Of a stretch of DNA of 64,000 nucleotides, positions 8,973 to 17,840 are shown one piece after another. How positions within the stretch are numbered: the first letter of the stretch is position 1; the number at the start of each line of letters is the position of its first letter. Origin of the DNA: Methylobacterium aquaticum (GTDB lineage Bacteria; Pseudomonadota; Alphaproteobacteria; Rhizobiales; Beijerinckiaceae); NCBI RefSeq assembly GCF_016804325.1, contig NZ_CP043627.1:3423001-3487000 (forward strand). The letters are read 5' to 3'. The translations under genes were made by a program, and so were the position numbers. Under the pieces are notes generated by a model. The model was not told where the DNA came from. It ran no database searches and saw only the letters and a program-made list of their open reading frames with translations.

Positions 8973-10062
8973 TCGAGGTCGCGGTCCGGCACGCCCGCGG
9001 CGCCTTCGCGCTCGACGCGGCCTTCACGGCGGAGGGGCGGGTCACCGCCCTGTTCGGCCGTTCCGGCTCCGGCAAGTCGACCCTCGTCGACGTGATCGCC
9101 GGGCTGGTGCGGCCTGATCGCGGGCGGGTGGTCGTCGACGGCGTCACCCTGCTCGATACGGAGAACGGCGTGATCGTGCCGGTGCATCGGCGCCGGATCG
9201 GCTACGTGTTCCAGGACGCGCGGCTGATGCCGCACTTCAGCGTGCGCCAGAACCTGCTGTTCGGGCGCTGGTTTGCCCGTGACCGCACCGGCGGTCCGAG
9301 CCTGGAGGCGGTGGCCGACCTTCTCGGCCTCTTCCCCTGCTCGGCCGGCGGCCGGCCGGGCTGTCGGGCGGGGAGCGCCAGCGGGTGGCGATCGGCCGGG
9401 CCCTGCTCGCCCGGCCGCGGCTCCTCCTGATGGACGAACCGCTCTCGGCCCTCGACGAGGCGCGCAAGGCCGAGATCCTGCCCTACGTGGCGCGCCTGCG
9501 CGACGAGGCGCGGGTGCCGATCGTCTATGTCAGCCACGCGCTCGCCGAGGTGGCGCGCCTCGCCGACACGGTGGTGGTGCTGGATCAGGGCCGAGTCGCG
9601 GCCTGCGGTCCCGCCGCCGAGATCCTGCGCCGGGGCGCCCTCTTCCCGGGCCGCGACATCGGCGAGACCGGCGCCCTCCTGCACCTGCGGATCGTCGCCC
9701 ACGACGACGCCTTCGGCCTTACCCGGCTCGACGGCGCGCCCGGCCGCCTGACCGTGCCGCGCCTTCCTCTGCCGGTGGGCACGAGCGTGCGGGTGCGGGT
9801 GCGGGCCCGCGACGTGATGGTGGCCCGCGAGGCGCCACGCTCGTTGAGCGCCCGCAACGTGCTCCCCGGCACCGTCACCGCCGTGACGCCGGGGGACGGC
9901 CCCCATGCCCGGGTGGAGATCGCCTGCGGCGAGGCGAGCCTCATCGCCGAGGTGACGCGCCTCGCCGTCCACGACCTCGCCCTCGTGCCGGGGCTGCCGG
10001 TCCTGGCGATCGTGAAGAGCGTGGCGTTCGACGAGGAGACGATCGGGGCAGTCGAGATCTAA
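8969..10062 (+). pseudogene. modC: molybdate ABC transporter ATP-binding protein, one-base frameshift
   Basis: ATPase subunit of the molybdate importer. Frame 1 (from ATG 8969) has the Walker A GRSGSGKST and the Q-loop GYVFQDARLMPHFSV. Frame 2 has the signature LSGGERQRVAIGRALL, Walker B LLLMDEPLSALD, the H-loop VYVSHALAEVARLAD, and a C-terminal mop/TOBE domain (SARNVLPGTVTAV … ITRLAVHDL-like region) that binds oxyanion. The frames join when one C is added to CCCC at 9334-9337, giving LFPLLGRRPAGLSGG. With that base the protein is about 364 residues, the normal length. It overlaps modB by four bases, as in an operon. Confidence 0.9.
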
Positions 10063-10551
10063 CGGAGTGCCGCAGCGAAGGCGCGTAGACGAGAGGGAGA
10101 CAATCCCCCCGGCAGCCGCTATGGTCCTTGCGTCAGCGGACACCTTCCCGGCTGCGAAAGTCCATGGCGCGTGGATTTACGGCGGCATTCGCCGGCCGCC
10201 GTCGAAACCCGAAAGGGCTGAGCAGGCATGGCCGGGAAGGAGGTGAAGGATGTGAGCGGTTTTCCGATACTCACCATCACCATCGCGAAAAGCCCGACCG
10301 GATGGTCTCTGACCATCACGATCGGGCTCATGTAGCGGTTCGGATCGCTTGACAAGAGGGCTCGCGGGCGGCCACCTGCGGGTCCTCACTTCTTGAAGAT
10401 AGGCCTGGTCGCTCCGTCAATCAATCGGCGAGCCCGAATCTTTCGGTGTTTCGGCACCGCCTCCGAAGGCCATGGGCATACCTGCCCGACACGAACGGAA
10501 ACGGCGAGCCTTCCGGCCCGCCGCTCCGTCACCTCACCGGATGGTCTGTGC
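10063..10551. other. 489-base intergenic region downstream of modC
   Basis: No ordinary-sized gene is supported here. It holds the tiny ORF listed at 10252. Within that ORF is a two-part hairpin: GCCCGA at 10292-10297 pairs with TCGGGC at 10322-10327, and inside it ATGGTC at 10302-10307 pairs with GACCAT at 10311-10316 around TCT. From 10336 to 10551 I see nothing recognisable. A 78-codon minus-strand frame over 10119-10355 lacks coding character. Confidence 0.5.
10252..10335 (+). CDS. putative 27-residue peptide ORF with perfect Shine-Dalgarno
   Basis: GTG at 10252 is preceded by AAGGAGGTGA at 10237-10246, a full match to the anti-Shine-Dalgarno, at a good distance. The frame encodes MSGFPILTITIAKSPTGWSL and then TITIGLM before TAG. 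An upstream in-frame ATG at 10228 would give 35 residues. The peptide has two similar halves (LTITIAKSP and LTITIGLM) made of alternating Thr and Ile, as in a beta-hairpin. No family is recognised and no signal peptide is obvious. A hairpin lies inside the reading frame. It could be a leader peptide, a small regulatory peptide or chance. The ribosome binding site is the main evidence. Confidence 0.4.
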   Translation: MSGFPILTITIAKSPTGWSLTITIGLM

Positions 10552-11268
10552 TCAGCGGGCGCCCGGCAGCCGCTGGGCCTGCGCCAGGTGATGCTGCACG
10601 ACCGGCAGGGCCTGCTGGACGTAGGTGCGCAGGGCCGGGTTCGGGCCGGACTGGGCGTAGGCCTGGTAGTTGGCCACGGTCATGGCGTGGGCCTGGACTT
10701 GCATGCGGGCATAGGTGCGGTCGAAGGCCGGGCCGGCCGGGGTCTCGGCGAGTTCGGCGAGCATCGCCTGCTGCTGCGGGCCGAGCGGGATCGCGCCCGT
10801 GGCGGCGGTGGTGGTCACGTCACCGTCGAAATCGACCGCGTTGGCACCCATCCGCGCGCCGCGGGCCGCACCGGCACCGAGACCCTCGAGGCCGCCGACC
10901 GGGCCGCCCTGGAGGGTGCCGCCGACCACGCCGGCCGCCGCACCCGTGGCCGCGCCGACCGCGCCGCCCGCGATAGCGAAGGGCGCCTCGATCAGGCCGC
11001 CGATGCCGGCACCGGTGCCGCGGGCCACGTTCTCACGGCCGCCGAGCAGCGCGACGTTGGCGGCGCGGTGGTCGCGGATCATCTCGCGGGCATAGGTGCG
11101 GATCTGCGGGTTGCGCGACTTGTCGAGGGCGATCTGGCTCGACTTCACCTCGAACGCGTTCGACATCAGCGCCATCGAGCGGAACTCGTTGAAGTTGCCG
11201 ATCTGCTGGGCGAAAGCGGGGGTCGCGAGCGCAACGGCAAGGCCGGTCAGGGCAACGAGCTTCTTCAT
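10552..11268 (-). CDS. DUF4142 domain-containing secreted protein with glycine-rich insert
   Basis: Predicted exported protein of 238 residues with unknown function. The signal peptide is MKKLVALTGLAVALATPAFA, cleaved near residue 20. The DUF4142 (ferritin-like helical) pattern appears in two pieces: SNAFEVKSSQIALDKSRNP with REMIRDHRAANVALL, and later DRTYARMQVQAHAMTVANYQ with LPVVQHHLAQAQRL. Between them is an insert of about 70 residues very rich in Gly and Ala (GGAVGAATGAAAGVVGG), resembling a glycine-zipper or membrane-embedding segment. Most DUF4142 proteins lack such an insert. AGGAGATCACCC precedes the ATG at 11268. It stands alone, convergent with modBC. Confidence 0.85.
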   Translation of the reverse strand: MKKLVALTGLAVALATPAFAQQIGNFNEFRSMALMSNAFEVKSSQIALDKSRNPQIRTYAREMIRDHRAANVALLGGRENVARGTGAGIGGLIEAPFAIAGGAVGAATGAAAGVVGGTLQGGPVGGLEGLGAGAARGARMGANAVDFDGDVTTTAATGAIPLGPQQQAMLAELAETPAGPAFDRTYARMQVQAHAMTVANYQAYAQSGPNPALRTYVQQALPVVQHHLAQAQRLPGAR

Positions 11269-11500
11269 GGGTGATCTCCTGAAAATCTGTTCTTGAGCGT
11301 CGGGCTCGGTCGACGACCGAATATCGAGCCGTTCATGTGGAGCGGCTTGGCAGGACGCTTTCGGTGCGGACAACGAGCTTTCGCGATCATTGTTCCCACC
11401 TTTGCGTCATCATCGTCATGGCCCGCCCCTGGCCGGATGGCGGCCCGCTCCGGTATGACGGCCCGCGACGTCCCGGACCGTCCGGGCACGACAGAGCGAC

Positions 11501-12591
11501 GTGACCGGCCCTCCCGTGACCCGCCCCACCCTCCTGCCGCCGATCCAGGTCCTGCGGGCGCTCGCCGCCGTGATGGTCGCGGCCGGCCACGCGCAGTTCG
11601 AGGTCGCCGGCCTCGCCGCCCGGGCTGGACTGGCCTTCACGCCGGCGGCGTGGCTGCCCTGGCCGGCGGGGGTCGACGTGTTCTTCGTCATCTCCGGCTT
11701 CATCATCGTGCACGCCTCGAGCCCCCTGCACGGGCGGGCGGATGCACGAAGGACGTTCCTCGCCCACCGGATCGCCCGGGTGGTGCCGCTCTATTGGCTC
11801 GCCACGACGGTCGTCCTCGCCCTCGCCTGGGCGCGGCCCGGCCTCCTCGGCACCGGGGCCGAGGGGCCGGGCTATCTTGCGGCCTCCTACCTGTTCTGGC
11901 CGATGGCCCGGGCCGACGGGGCGGTGCAGCCGCTCTATTCGCTTGGCTGGACGCTCAATTACGAGATGGCGTTCTACGTCGTCTTCGCCCTCGTTCTGCC
12001 GCTCGGGCGACGGGCTGCGGTTCTCGGCGTGCTGGCGCTGCTGGCCGGCCTCGTGGTGATCGGACGGGTGGCGGGGCCGCTGCCGGTGGCGCTCGCGTTC
12101 TGGAGCGACCCGATCGTGCTCGAATTCGCCTGCGGCGCCGGCTTGGGCCTGGCGCGGCAGGAAGGATTGCGCCTGCCAGGCCTCGCGCGCCTGGTCCTGG
12201 CCGTCGCGGGGCTCGCCCTGCTGTCGCTCGCCGGCGAGACGCCCGCCCTCCCCGCTGCCTCGCCTGGGGCGGGCCTGCCTTGCTCCTCGTCGCGGCGGCG
12301 GCGCTCGGGCCGGCAAGCGAGACGGGGCGCCGGCTCCGCCCGGCCATCCTGCTCGGGGACGCGTCCTACGCGCTCTATCTCGCTCATCCCTTCGTCGTAC
12401 GGGGCCTGCGCCTCGTCGCCGAGGCGAGCGGCCTCGCCGGCGCGATCGGGCCCGGCCCGTTGGTCGTCCCGATGCTGGTTCTCGCGAGCCTCGCGGCGAT
12501 CCTGCTGCATCGCACCGTCGAACGCCCCCTCACTCGCGCCGCGCGAGCCCTGCTCGAACCGGCACGCACACCGCGATCGACGGCGAATTAA
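11501..12591 (+). pseudogene. acyltransferase 3 family membrane protein, one-base frameshift
   Basis: Integral membrane O-acyltransferase (AT3/OafA-like) that would acylate a cell-surface sugar. Signature segments are QVLRALAAVMVAAGHAQFEV with the conserved histidine near the N-terminus, and PWPAGVDVFFVISGFIIVHA. Then follow helices such as YSLGWTLNYEMAFYVVFAL. The GTG at 11501 (or 11516) starts the first frame. From about 12254 the family pattern moves to the frame one base earlier (LAWGGPALLLVAAAALG … DASYALYLAHPFVVRGL … LHRTVERPLTRAAR). Adding one C to CCCC at 12250-12253 restores a protein of about 363 residues. The substrate is unknown. Confidence 0.85.
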
Positions 12592-12721
12592 GCGCTGACA
12601 AGCCCGGATGTCCTCGTGCCGGGACGGCGCGAACCCGTTGACACTCCATCCGCGGCATGCTGTTTCGCTATGCGATACGCGCATAAGCGCGAGTGAGGAA
12701 ACGCAGGGGTCACGCGCCGAC

Positions 12722-13528
12722 ATGGCTCAACCGACCACCCACGCCGAGGGACGCGCCCGAGCGGGTGCCGAGGGACGGGACATCGTCCTGTCCACCGAGG
12801 GGCTGACCAAGGAATTCAAGGGCTTCCGCGCCGTGAACGGCGTGACGCTCGAGGTGACGCGCGGCACCATCCACGCTCTGATCGGCCCGAACGGCGCCGG
12901 CAAGACGACCTGCTTCAACCTGCTGACGAAGTTCCTGACGCCGTCGGCGGGCTCGATCCGCTACAACGGCCGCGACATCACCGGCATGAAGCCGGCGGAC
13001 GTGGCCCGGCTCGGCCTGGTGCGCTCGTTCCAGATCTCGGCGGTCTTCCCGCACCTGACGGTTAAGGAGAACGTCCGCATCGCCCTGCAGCGGCGCAAGC
13101 GCGGCGACTCGTTCGACTTCTGGCGCTCCGAGACGGTCCTGCGGGCACTGAACCAGGAGGCGCTGCAGCTGGTCGAGGCGGTCGGCCTGTCGGACTTTTC
13201 CGACATCCCGGCGGTGGAACTGTCCTACGGCCGCAAGCGGGCGCTCGAGATCGCCACCACCCTGGCGCTCGAGCCCGAGATGCTGCTCCTCGACGAGCCG
13301 ATGGCCGGGATGGGCCACGAGGACGTCGACCGGACCGCGGCGCTGATCCGCCGGGTCTCGGCGAACCGCACCATCCTGATGGTCGAGCACAACCTGTCGG
13401 TCGTGGCCTCGCTCTCCGACCGCATCACCGTGCTGGCGCGCGGGCAGGTGCTGGCGGAGGGCGACTACGCCACCGTGTCGAAGGATCCCCGCGTGGTCGA
13501 GGCGTATATCGGAGCCGGACATGGCTGA
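12722..13528 (+). CDS. livG: branched-chain amino acid-type ABC transporter ATP-binding protein (LivG-like)
   Basis: Cytoplasmic ATPase, one of two in a HAAT-type importer. The 268 residues have Walker A GPNGAGKTT, a Q-loop in RSFQISAVFPHLTV, a variant signature LSYGRKRALEIA, Walker B MLLLDEPMAGM, the H-loop MVEHNLSVVASLSDRITVL, and the LivG-type C-terminal segment with GDYATVSKDPRVVEAYIG. The start at ATG 12722 gives a 30-residue leader before the domain; the open frame extends to 12608 without coding character. It overlaps livF by eight bases and heads the operon livG-livF-binding protein-binding protein-livH-livM. The substrate could be an amino acid, amide or another small polar compound. 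Confidence 0.93.
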   Translation: MAQPTTHAEGRARAGAEGRDIVLSTEGLTKEFKGFRAVNGVTLEVTRGTIHALIGPNGAGKTTCFNLLTKFLTPSAGSIRYNGRDITGMKPADVARLGLVRSFQISAVFPHLTVKENVRIALQRRKRGDSFDFWRSETVLRALNQEALQLVEAVGLSDFSDIPAVELSYGRKRALEIATTLALEPEMLLLDEPMAGMGHEDVDRTAALIRRVSANRTILMVEHNLSVVASLSDRITVLARGQVLAEGDYATVSKDPRVVEAYIGAGHG

Positions 13529-14270
13529 GGCGGTGATGACGAAGCCGGTCCCCGCTGCGGGCGCGAGCGCCGCGCCGCTGCTGACGGTGCAGGGGCTCGA
13601 GGGCTGGTACGGCGAGAGCCACGTGCTGCACGGCATCACCTTCGACGTGAAGCCCGGCGAGGTGGTGACCCTGCTCGGCCGCAACGGCGCGGGCAAGACC
13701 ACGACGCTGCGCGCCATCATCGGCATCCTGGGCAAGCGCAAGGGCTCGATCCGCTACGACGGCACCGAGACCATCGCCATGGCCTCGCGCAACATCGCCA
13801 AGCTCGGCTTGGGCTACGTGCCGGAGGAGCGCGGCATCTTCTCGAGCCTGTCGGTCTACGAGAACCTGATGCTGCCGCCGCGGGTGAAGCCCGGCGGGAT
13901 GAATGTGGACCAGATCTACACCCTGTTCCCCAACCTCAAGGAGCGCTCGGGCAGCCAGGGCACCAAGCTCTCGGGCGGCGAGCAGCAGATGCTCGCCATC
14001 GGCCGCATCCTGCGCACCGGCGCCAAGCTGATCCTGCTCGACGAGCCGACCGAGGGCCTCGCCCCGGTCATCGTGCAGCAGATCGGCCGGACCATCGCCC
14101 GGCTGAAATCCGAGGGCTACACGATCATCCTGGTGGAGCAGAACTTCCGCTTCGCCCAGACCGTGGCCGACCGGCACTTCGTGGTCGAGCAGGGCCGGGT
14201 GATCGACATGATCCCCAACAGCGAACTCGACGCCAACATCGACAAGCTCCACACCTATCTCGGCGTGTGA
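13521..14270 (+). CDS. livF: branched-chain amino acid-type ABC transporter ATP-binding protein (LivF-like)
   Basis: Second ATPase of the importer, 249 residues. Walker A is GRNGAGKTTT, the signature is LSGGEQQMLAIGRIL, Walker B is LILLDEPTEGLAPVI and the H-loop is VEQNFRFAQTVADRHFVVEQG, all in LivF order. SHVLHGITFDVKPGEVV and YVPEERGIFSSLSVYENL are typical of the subfamily. It overlaps livG at its start and the first binding-protein gene at its stop (TGATG), so translation is coupled. Confidence 0.93.
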   Translation: MAEAVMTKPVPAAGASAAPLLTVQGLEGWYGESHVLHGITFDVKPGEVVTLLGRNGAGKTTTLRAIIGILGKRKGSIRYDGTETIAMASRNIAKLGLGYVPEERGIFSSLSVYENLMLPPRVKPGGMNVDQIYTLFPNLKERSGSQGTKLSGGEQQMLAIGRILRTGAKLILLDEPTEGLAPVIVQQIGRTIARLKSEGYTIILVEQNFRFAQTVADRHFVVEQGRVIDMIPNSELDANIDKLHTYLGV

Positions 14271-15520
14271 TGCGGGCGCGGGTCCTCCTCACGGCCCTGC
14301 TGGTGGGCCTCGCGCCGAGTGTGGCAGCGCTTGCGGGAACGCCGGTGAAGATCGGCGTGCTGAACGACCGCTCGGGCGTCTATGCCGACATCTCGGGCGA
14401 GGGCTCGGTCGTCGCCGCCCGCATGGCGGTGGAGGATTTCCGCCCCCTCGCGCGCGACCTCGCGGTCGAGGTCGTGGCCGGCGACCACCAGAACAAGCCC
14501 GCCGTCGGCGCGGCGCTCGCCCGGGCCTGGTACGACCGGGAAGGAGTGGACGCGATCTTCGACGTCCCGACCTCCTCGGTGGCGCTCGCCGTCCACCAGG
14601 TCACCCGCGAGCGGAACAAGGTCTTCGTCGATTCGGGCGCCGGCACCGCCGACCTCACCGGCCCGGATTGCTCGCCCAACACCGTCCACTGGACCTTCGA
14701 CACCGTCGCGCTGGCCAACGGCACCGGCGGCGCCATGGTCAAGCGCGGCGGCACCACCTGGTTTTTCCTCACCGCCGACTACGCCTTCGGCGAGGCGGTG
14801 CAGCGCGATACCACGGCGCTGATCCTGCGCAACGGCGGCACGGTGCTGGGCAGCGTCAAGACGCCGTTCCCGGCCTCGGACTTCGCGCCCGCCTTACGCC
14901 AGGCGCAAGCCTCGGGCGCCAAGGTGATCGGGCTCGCCAATGCCGGCGGCGACACGATCGGGGCGGTGCGGGAGGCGGCACGGCTGAGGGTCACCGAGGG
15001 CGGCCAGGCGCTGGCGGGCCTCCTGATCTTCTCCTCGGACATCCATTCCCTGACCCCGAAGGTGGCGCAAGGGCTGGTGCTGACCGAGCCGTTCTACTGG
15101 GACCTCAACGACGCCACCCGCGCCTTCTCGGACCGCTTCGCCCGCCGTTTCGGGGGCCGCAAGCCCACCGCGGCCCAGGCCGGGGTCTATGCCGGGGTGC
15201 TGCACTACCTCAAGGCGGTCGCGGTCCTGAACAAGGCCGATGACGGCCGCCGCGTCGTGGCGACGATGAAGGACCTGCCGACCGACGACCCGCTCTTCGG
15301 CAAGGGGACGATCCGGCCGGACGGCCGCAAGATCCACGACATGTATCTGTTCGAGGTCAAGAAGCCGTCAGAATCGAAGGGCGAGTGGGATCTCTACAGG
15401 ACGCTGGCGACGATTCCCGGCGTGGAGGCCTTCCGGCCCCTCGACCGGGGCGGCTGCCCGCTCGTCACCCAGGCCGCGCAGGCCGAGACGGCGGCGCAGG
15501 ACGTGGGCGCGCGGCCCTGA
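14270..15520 (+). CDS. ABC transporter substrate-binding protein (LivK/HAAT family), copy 1
   Basis: Periplasmic binding protein of 416 residues with a signal peptide (MRARVLLTALLVGLAPSVAA…LAG). The type I periplasmic fold opens with TPVKIGVLNDRSGVYADISG. Its ATG overlaps the livF stop. It is very similar, almost throughout, to the next gene; shared blocks include FDVPTSSVALAV, SGAGTADLTGP, WFFLTADYAFG and LTEPFYWDLNDATRAFSDRF. Unlike copy 2, it carries an Ala-rich tail after the last shared block (TQAAQAETAAQDVGARP). The group is often near catabolic genes and the ligand is unknown. Confidence 0.92.
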   Translation: MRARVLLTALLVGLAPSVAALAGTPVKIGVLNDRSGVYADISGEGSVVAARMAVEDFRPLARDLAVEVVAGDHQNKPAVGAALARAWYDREGVDAIFDVPTSSVALAVHQVTRERNKVFVDSGAGTADLTGPDCSPNTVHWTFDTVALANGTGGAMVKRGGTTWFFLTADYAFGEAVQRDTTALILRNGGTVLGSVKTPFPASDFAPALRQAQASGAKVIGLANAGGDTIGAVREAARLRVTEGGQALAGLLIFSSDIHSLTPKVAQGLVLTEPFYWDLNDATRAFSDRFARRFGGRKPTAAQAGVYAGVLHYLKAVAVLNKADDGRRVVATMKDLPTDDPLFGKGTIRPDGRKIHDMYLFEVKKPSESKGEWDLYRTLATIPGVEAFRPLDRGGCPLVTQAAQAETAAQDVGARP

Positions 15521-15639
15521 CGCGGGGCCGGCACGGCCTAACAACGAGAAGCGGACCGGGACAGGCCCGCCGGGATGTCGAGACGAGATTTCGAGGGAAC
15601 GCCGCCGCGTGCGGGCGGCACCACCAGGGAGGACGTTTG

Positions 15640-16845
15640 ATGCTGAAACGGTTGTTGCTCGCCAGCGCGCTCTGCGCCGTTGCCGCCAGCCAGGCTCTGG
15701 CGCAGACGCCGGTGAAGATCGGCGTGCTGAACGACCGCTCGGGCGTCTATGCCGACATCGCCGGCGAGGGCTCGGTCGTCGCCGCCCGCATGGCGGTGGA
15801 GGACTTCAAGGCCGCCGAGAAGGGCCTGAAGGTCGAGATCGTCGCCGCCGACCACCAGAACAAGCCGGATGTCGGCGCCTCGATCGCCCGGCAATGGTAC
15901 GACCGCGACGGCGTCGACGCGATCTTCGACGTGCCGACCTCCTCGGTGGCGCTCGCCGTCAACCAGGTGACGCGCGAGAAGAACAAGGCCTTCATCAATT
16001 CGGGCGCCGGCACCGCCGACCTCACCGGGCCGCAATGCTCGCCCAATACCGTCCACTGGACCTACGACACGGTGGCGCTGGCCAACGGCACCGGCGGCGC
16101 CATGGTCAAGCGCGGCGGCACCACCTGGTTCTTCCTCACCGCCGACTACGCCTTCGGCCAGGCGCTCCAGCGCGACACCAGCGAGGTCGTGAACAAGAAC
16201 GGCGGCAAGGTCGTCGGCGCGGTCAAGACGCCGTTCCCGACTGCCGACTTCTCGTCCTTCCTGCTCCAGGCGCAAGGGTCGGGCGCCAAGGTGATCGGGC
16301 TCGCCAATGCCGGCGGCGACACCATCAACGCCATCAAGCAGGCGGCGGAGTTCGGCATCACCGAGGGCGGCCAGGCCATCGCCGGCCTGCTGATCTTCTC
16401 CTCCGACATCCACGCCCTGACCCCGAAGATCGCGCAGGGCCTGGTGCTGACCGAGCCGTTCTACTGGGACCTCAACGACGGCACCCGCGCCTTCTCCGAC
16501 CGCTTCGCCAAGCAGAACGGCGGCAAGAAGCCGACCGCCGTGCAGGCCGGCGTCTATGCCAGCGTGCTGCACTACCTCAAGGCGGTCGAGGGGCTGAAGT
16601 CGGCCTCCGACGGGGGCAAGGTCGTCGCCAGGATGAAGGAGATCCCGACCGACGATCCGCTCTTCGGCAAGGGCAACATCCGTCCCGACGGCCGCACGAT
16701 CCACGACATGTACCTGTTCGAGGTGAAGAAGCCGGCCGAGTCGAAGGGCCCGTGGGACCTCTACAAGACCCTGGCGACGATCCCCGGCAACGAGGCGTTC
16801 CGCCCGCTCAACCAGGGCAACTGCCCGCTGGTGAACAAGAGCTGA
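15640..16845 (+). CDS. ABC transporter substrate-binding protein (LivK/HAAT family), copy 2
   Basis: Second periplasmic binding protein, 401 residues, with signal peptide MLKRLLLASALCAVAASQALA and mature start QTPVKIGVLNDRSGVYADIA. GGGAGGAC at about 15628-15634, six bases before the ATG, is a strong ribosome binding site, and a 119-base gap separates it from copy 1. It may therefore be expressed more strongly than copy 1, possibly also from its own promoter. It is a tandem paralogue; differences cluster in surface and hinge regions (KAAEKGLKVEIVA against RPLARDLAVEVVA). Confidence 0.93.
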   Translation: MLKRLLLASALCAVAASQALAQTPVKIGVLNDRSGVYADIAGEGSVVAARMAVEDFKAAEKGLKVEIVAADHQNKPDVGASIARQWYDRDGVDAIFDVPTSSVALAVNQVTREKNKAFINSGAGTADLTGPQCSPNTVHWTYDTVALANGTGGAMVKRGGTTWFFLTADYAFGQALQRDTSEVVNKNGGKVVGAVKTPFPTADFSSFLLQAQGSGAKVIGLANAGGDTINAIKQAAEFGITEGGQAIAGLLIFSSDIHALTPKIAQGLVLTEPFYWDLNDGTRAFSDRFAKQNGGKKPTAVQAGVYASVLHYLKAVEGLKSASDGGKVVARMKEIPTDDPLFGKGNIRPDGRTIHDMYLFEVKKPAESKGPWDLYKTLATIPGNEAFRPLNQGNCPLVNKS

Positions 16846-16924
16846 CGCTCATTCCGGCGGCGCTCCGCGAGCGCCGCCGGCCCATCCGAATCAGGCCCGG
16901 TCCCCACGCGAGTCGCCAGACCCC

Positions 16925-17812
16925 ATGCCCACGATCCTCGGCGTCCCCATGCAGGCGCTCTTCGGCCAGCTCCTGCTCGGCCTCATCAACGGCTCGTTCT
17001 ACGCCATCCTGTCGCTCGGGCTGGCGATCATCTTCGGCCTGTTGAACATCATCAACTTCACCCACGGCGCACAGTACATGATGGGCGCCTTCGTCGCCTG
17101 GATGCTGCTGAATTATGCCGGCCTCGGCTATTGGTGGGCGCTGCTCCTGGCGCCGATCATCGTCGGCATCTTCGGGGTGATCCTGGAACGGCTGCTGATC
17201 TCGCGGCTGTACAAGCTCGATCACCTCTACGGCCTGCTGCTGACCTTCGGCCTGGCGCTGATCATCCAGGGCCTGTTCCGCAACGAGTACGGCGTGTCGG
17301 GCCTGCCCTACGCGATCCCCGCCGAGCTGTCCGGCGGCCAGCGCCTGCCGTTCATGTTCCTGCCGAACTACCGCGGCTGGGTCGTCGTCGCCTCGCTGAT
17401 CGTCTGCATCGTCACCTGGCTCGTCATCGAGAAGACCAAGCTCGGCGCCTACCTGCGCGCCGCGACCGAGAACCCGACCCTGGTCCAGGCCTTTGGCGTC
17501 AACGTGCCCCTGCTGCTGACGCTGACCTACGGCTTCGGCGTGGCGCTCGCCGCCTTCGCGGGCGTGCTCGCCGCCCCCGTCTACTCGGTGAACCCGAACA
17601 TGGGCGCCGACATCATCATCGTGGTCTTCGCGGTCGTGGTGATCGGCGGCATGGGGTCGATCCTCGGCTCGATCATCACCGGCTTCAGCCTCGGGCTGGT
17701 CGAGGGCCTGACCAAGGTGTTCTACCCGGAAGCCTCCTCGACCGTGATCTTCGTCATCATGGTGCTGGTGCTGCTGGTGAAGCCCGCCGGCCTGTTCGGC
17801 CGCACCGCCTGA
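16925..17812 (+). CDS. livH: branched-chain amino acid-type ABC transporter permease (LivH-like)
   Basis: Inner-membrane permease of 295 residues with about eight hydrophobic segments. GLINGSFYAILSLGLAIIFG followed by LLNIINFTHGAQYMMGAF is the LivH N-terminal signature. The EAA-like loop region is around LRAATENPTLVQAFGVNVPL, and VVIGGMGSILGSIITGFSLG is conserved in the family. It lies 79 bases after the second binding-protein gene and 28 bases before livM, in the same operon. Confidence 0.94.
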   Translation: MPTILGVPMQALFGQLLLGLINGSFYAILSLGLAIIFGLLNIINFTHGAQYMMGAFVAWMLLNYAGLGYWWALLLAPIIVGIFGVILERLLISRLYKLDHLYGLLLTFGLALIIQGLFRNEYGVSGLPYAIPAELSGGQRLPFMFLPNYRGWVVVASLIVCIVTWLVIEKTKLGAYLRAATENPTLVQAFGVNVPLLLTLTYGFGVALAAFAGVLAAPVYSVNPNMGADIIIVVFAVVVIGGMGSILGSIITGFSLGLVEGLTKVFYPEASSTVIFVIMVLVLLVKPAGLFGRTA

Positions 17813-17840
17813 CCCGCCTCGCCTGAAGGAACTCACCAAG

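Noticed and set aside
10119..10355. 78-codon minus-strand frame
   Set aside because: No ribosome binding site and it is antisense to the better-supported small ORF.
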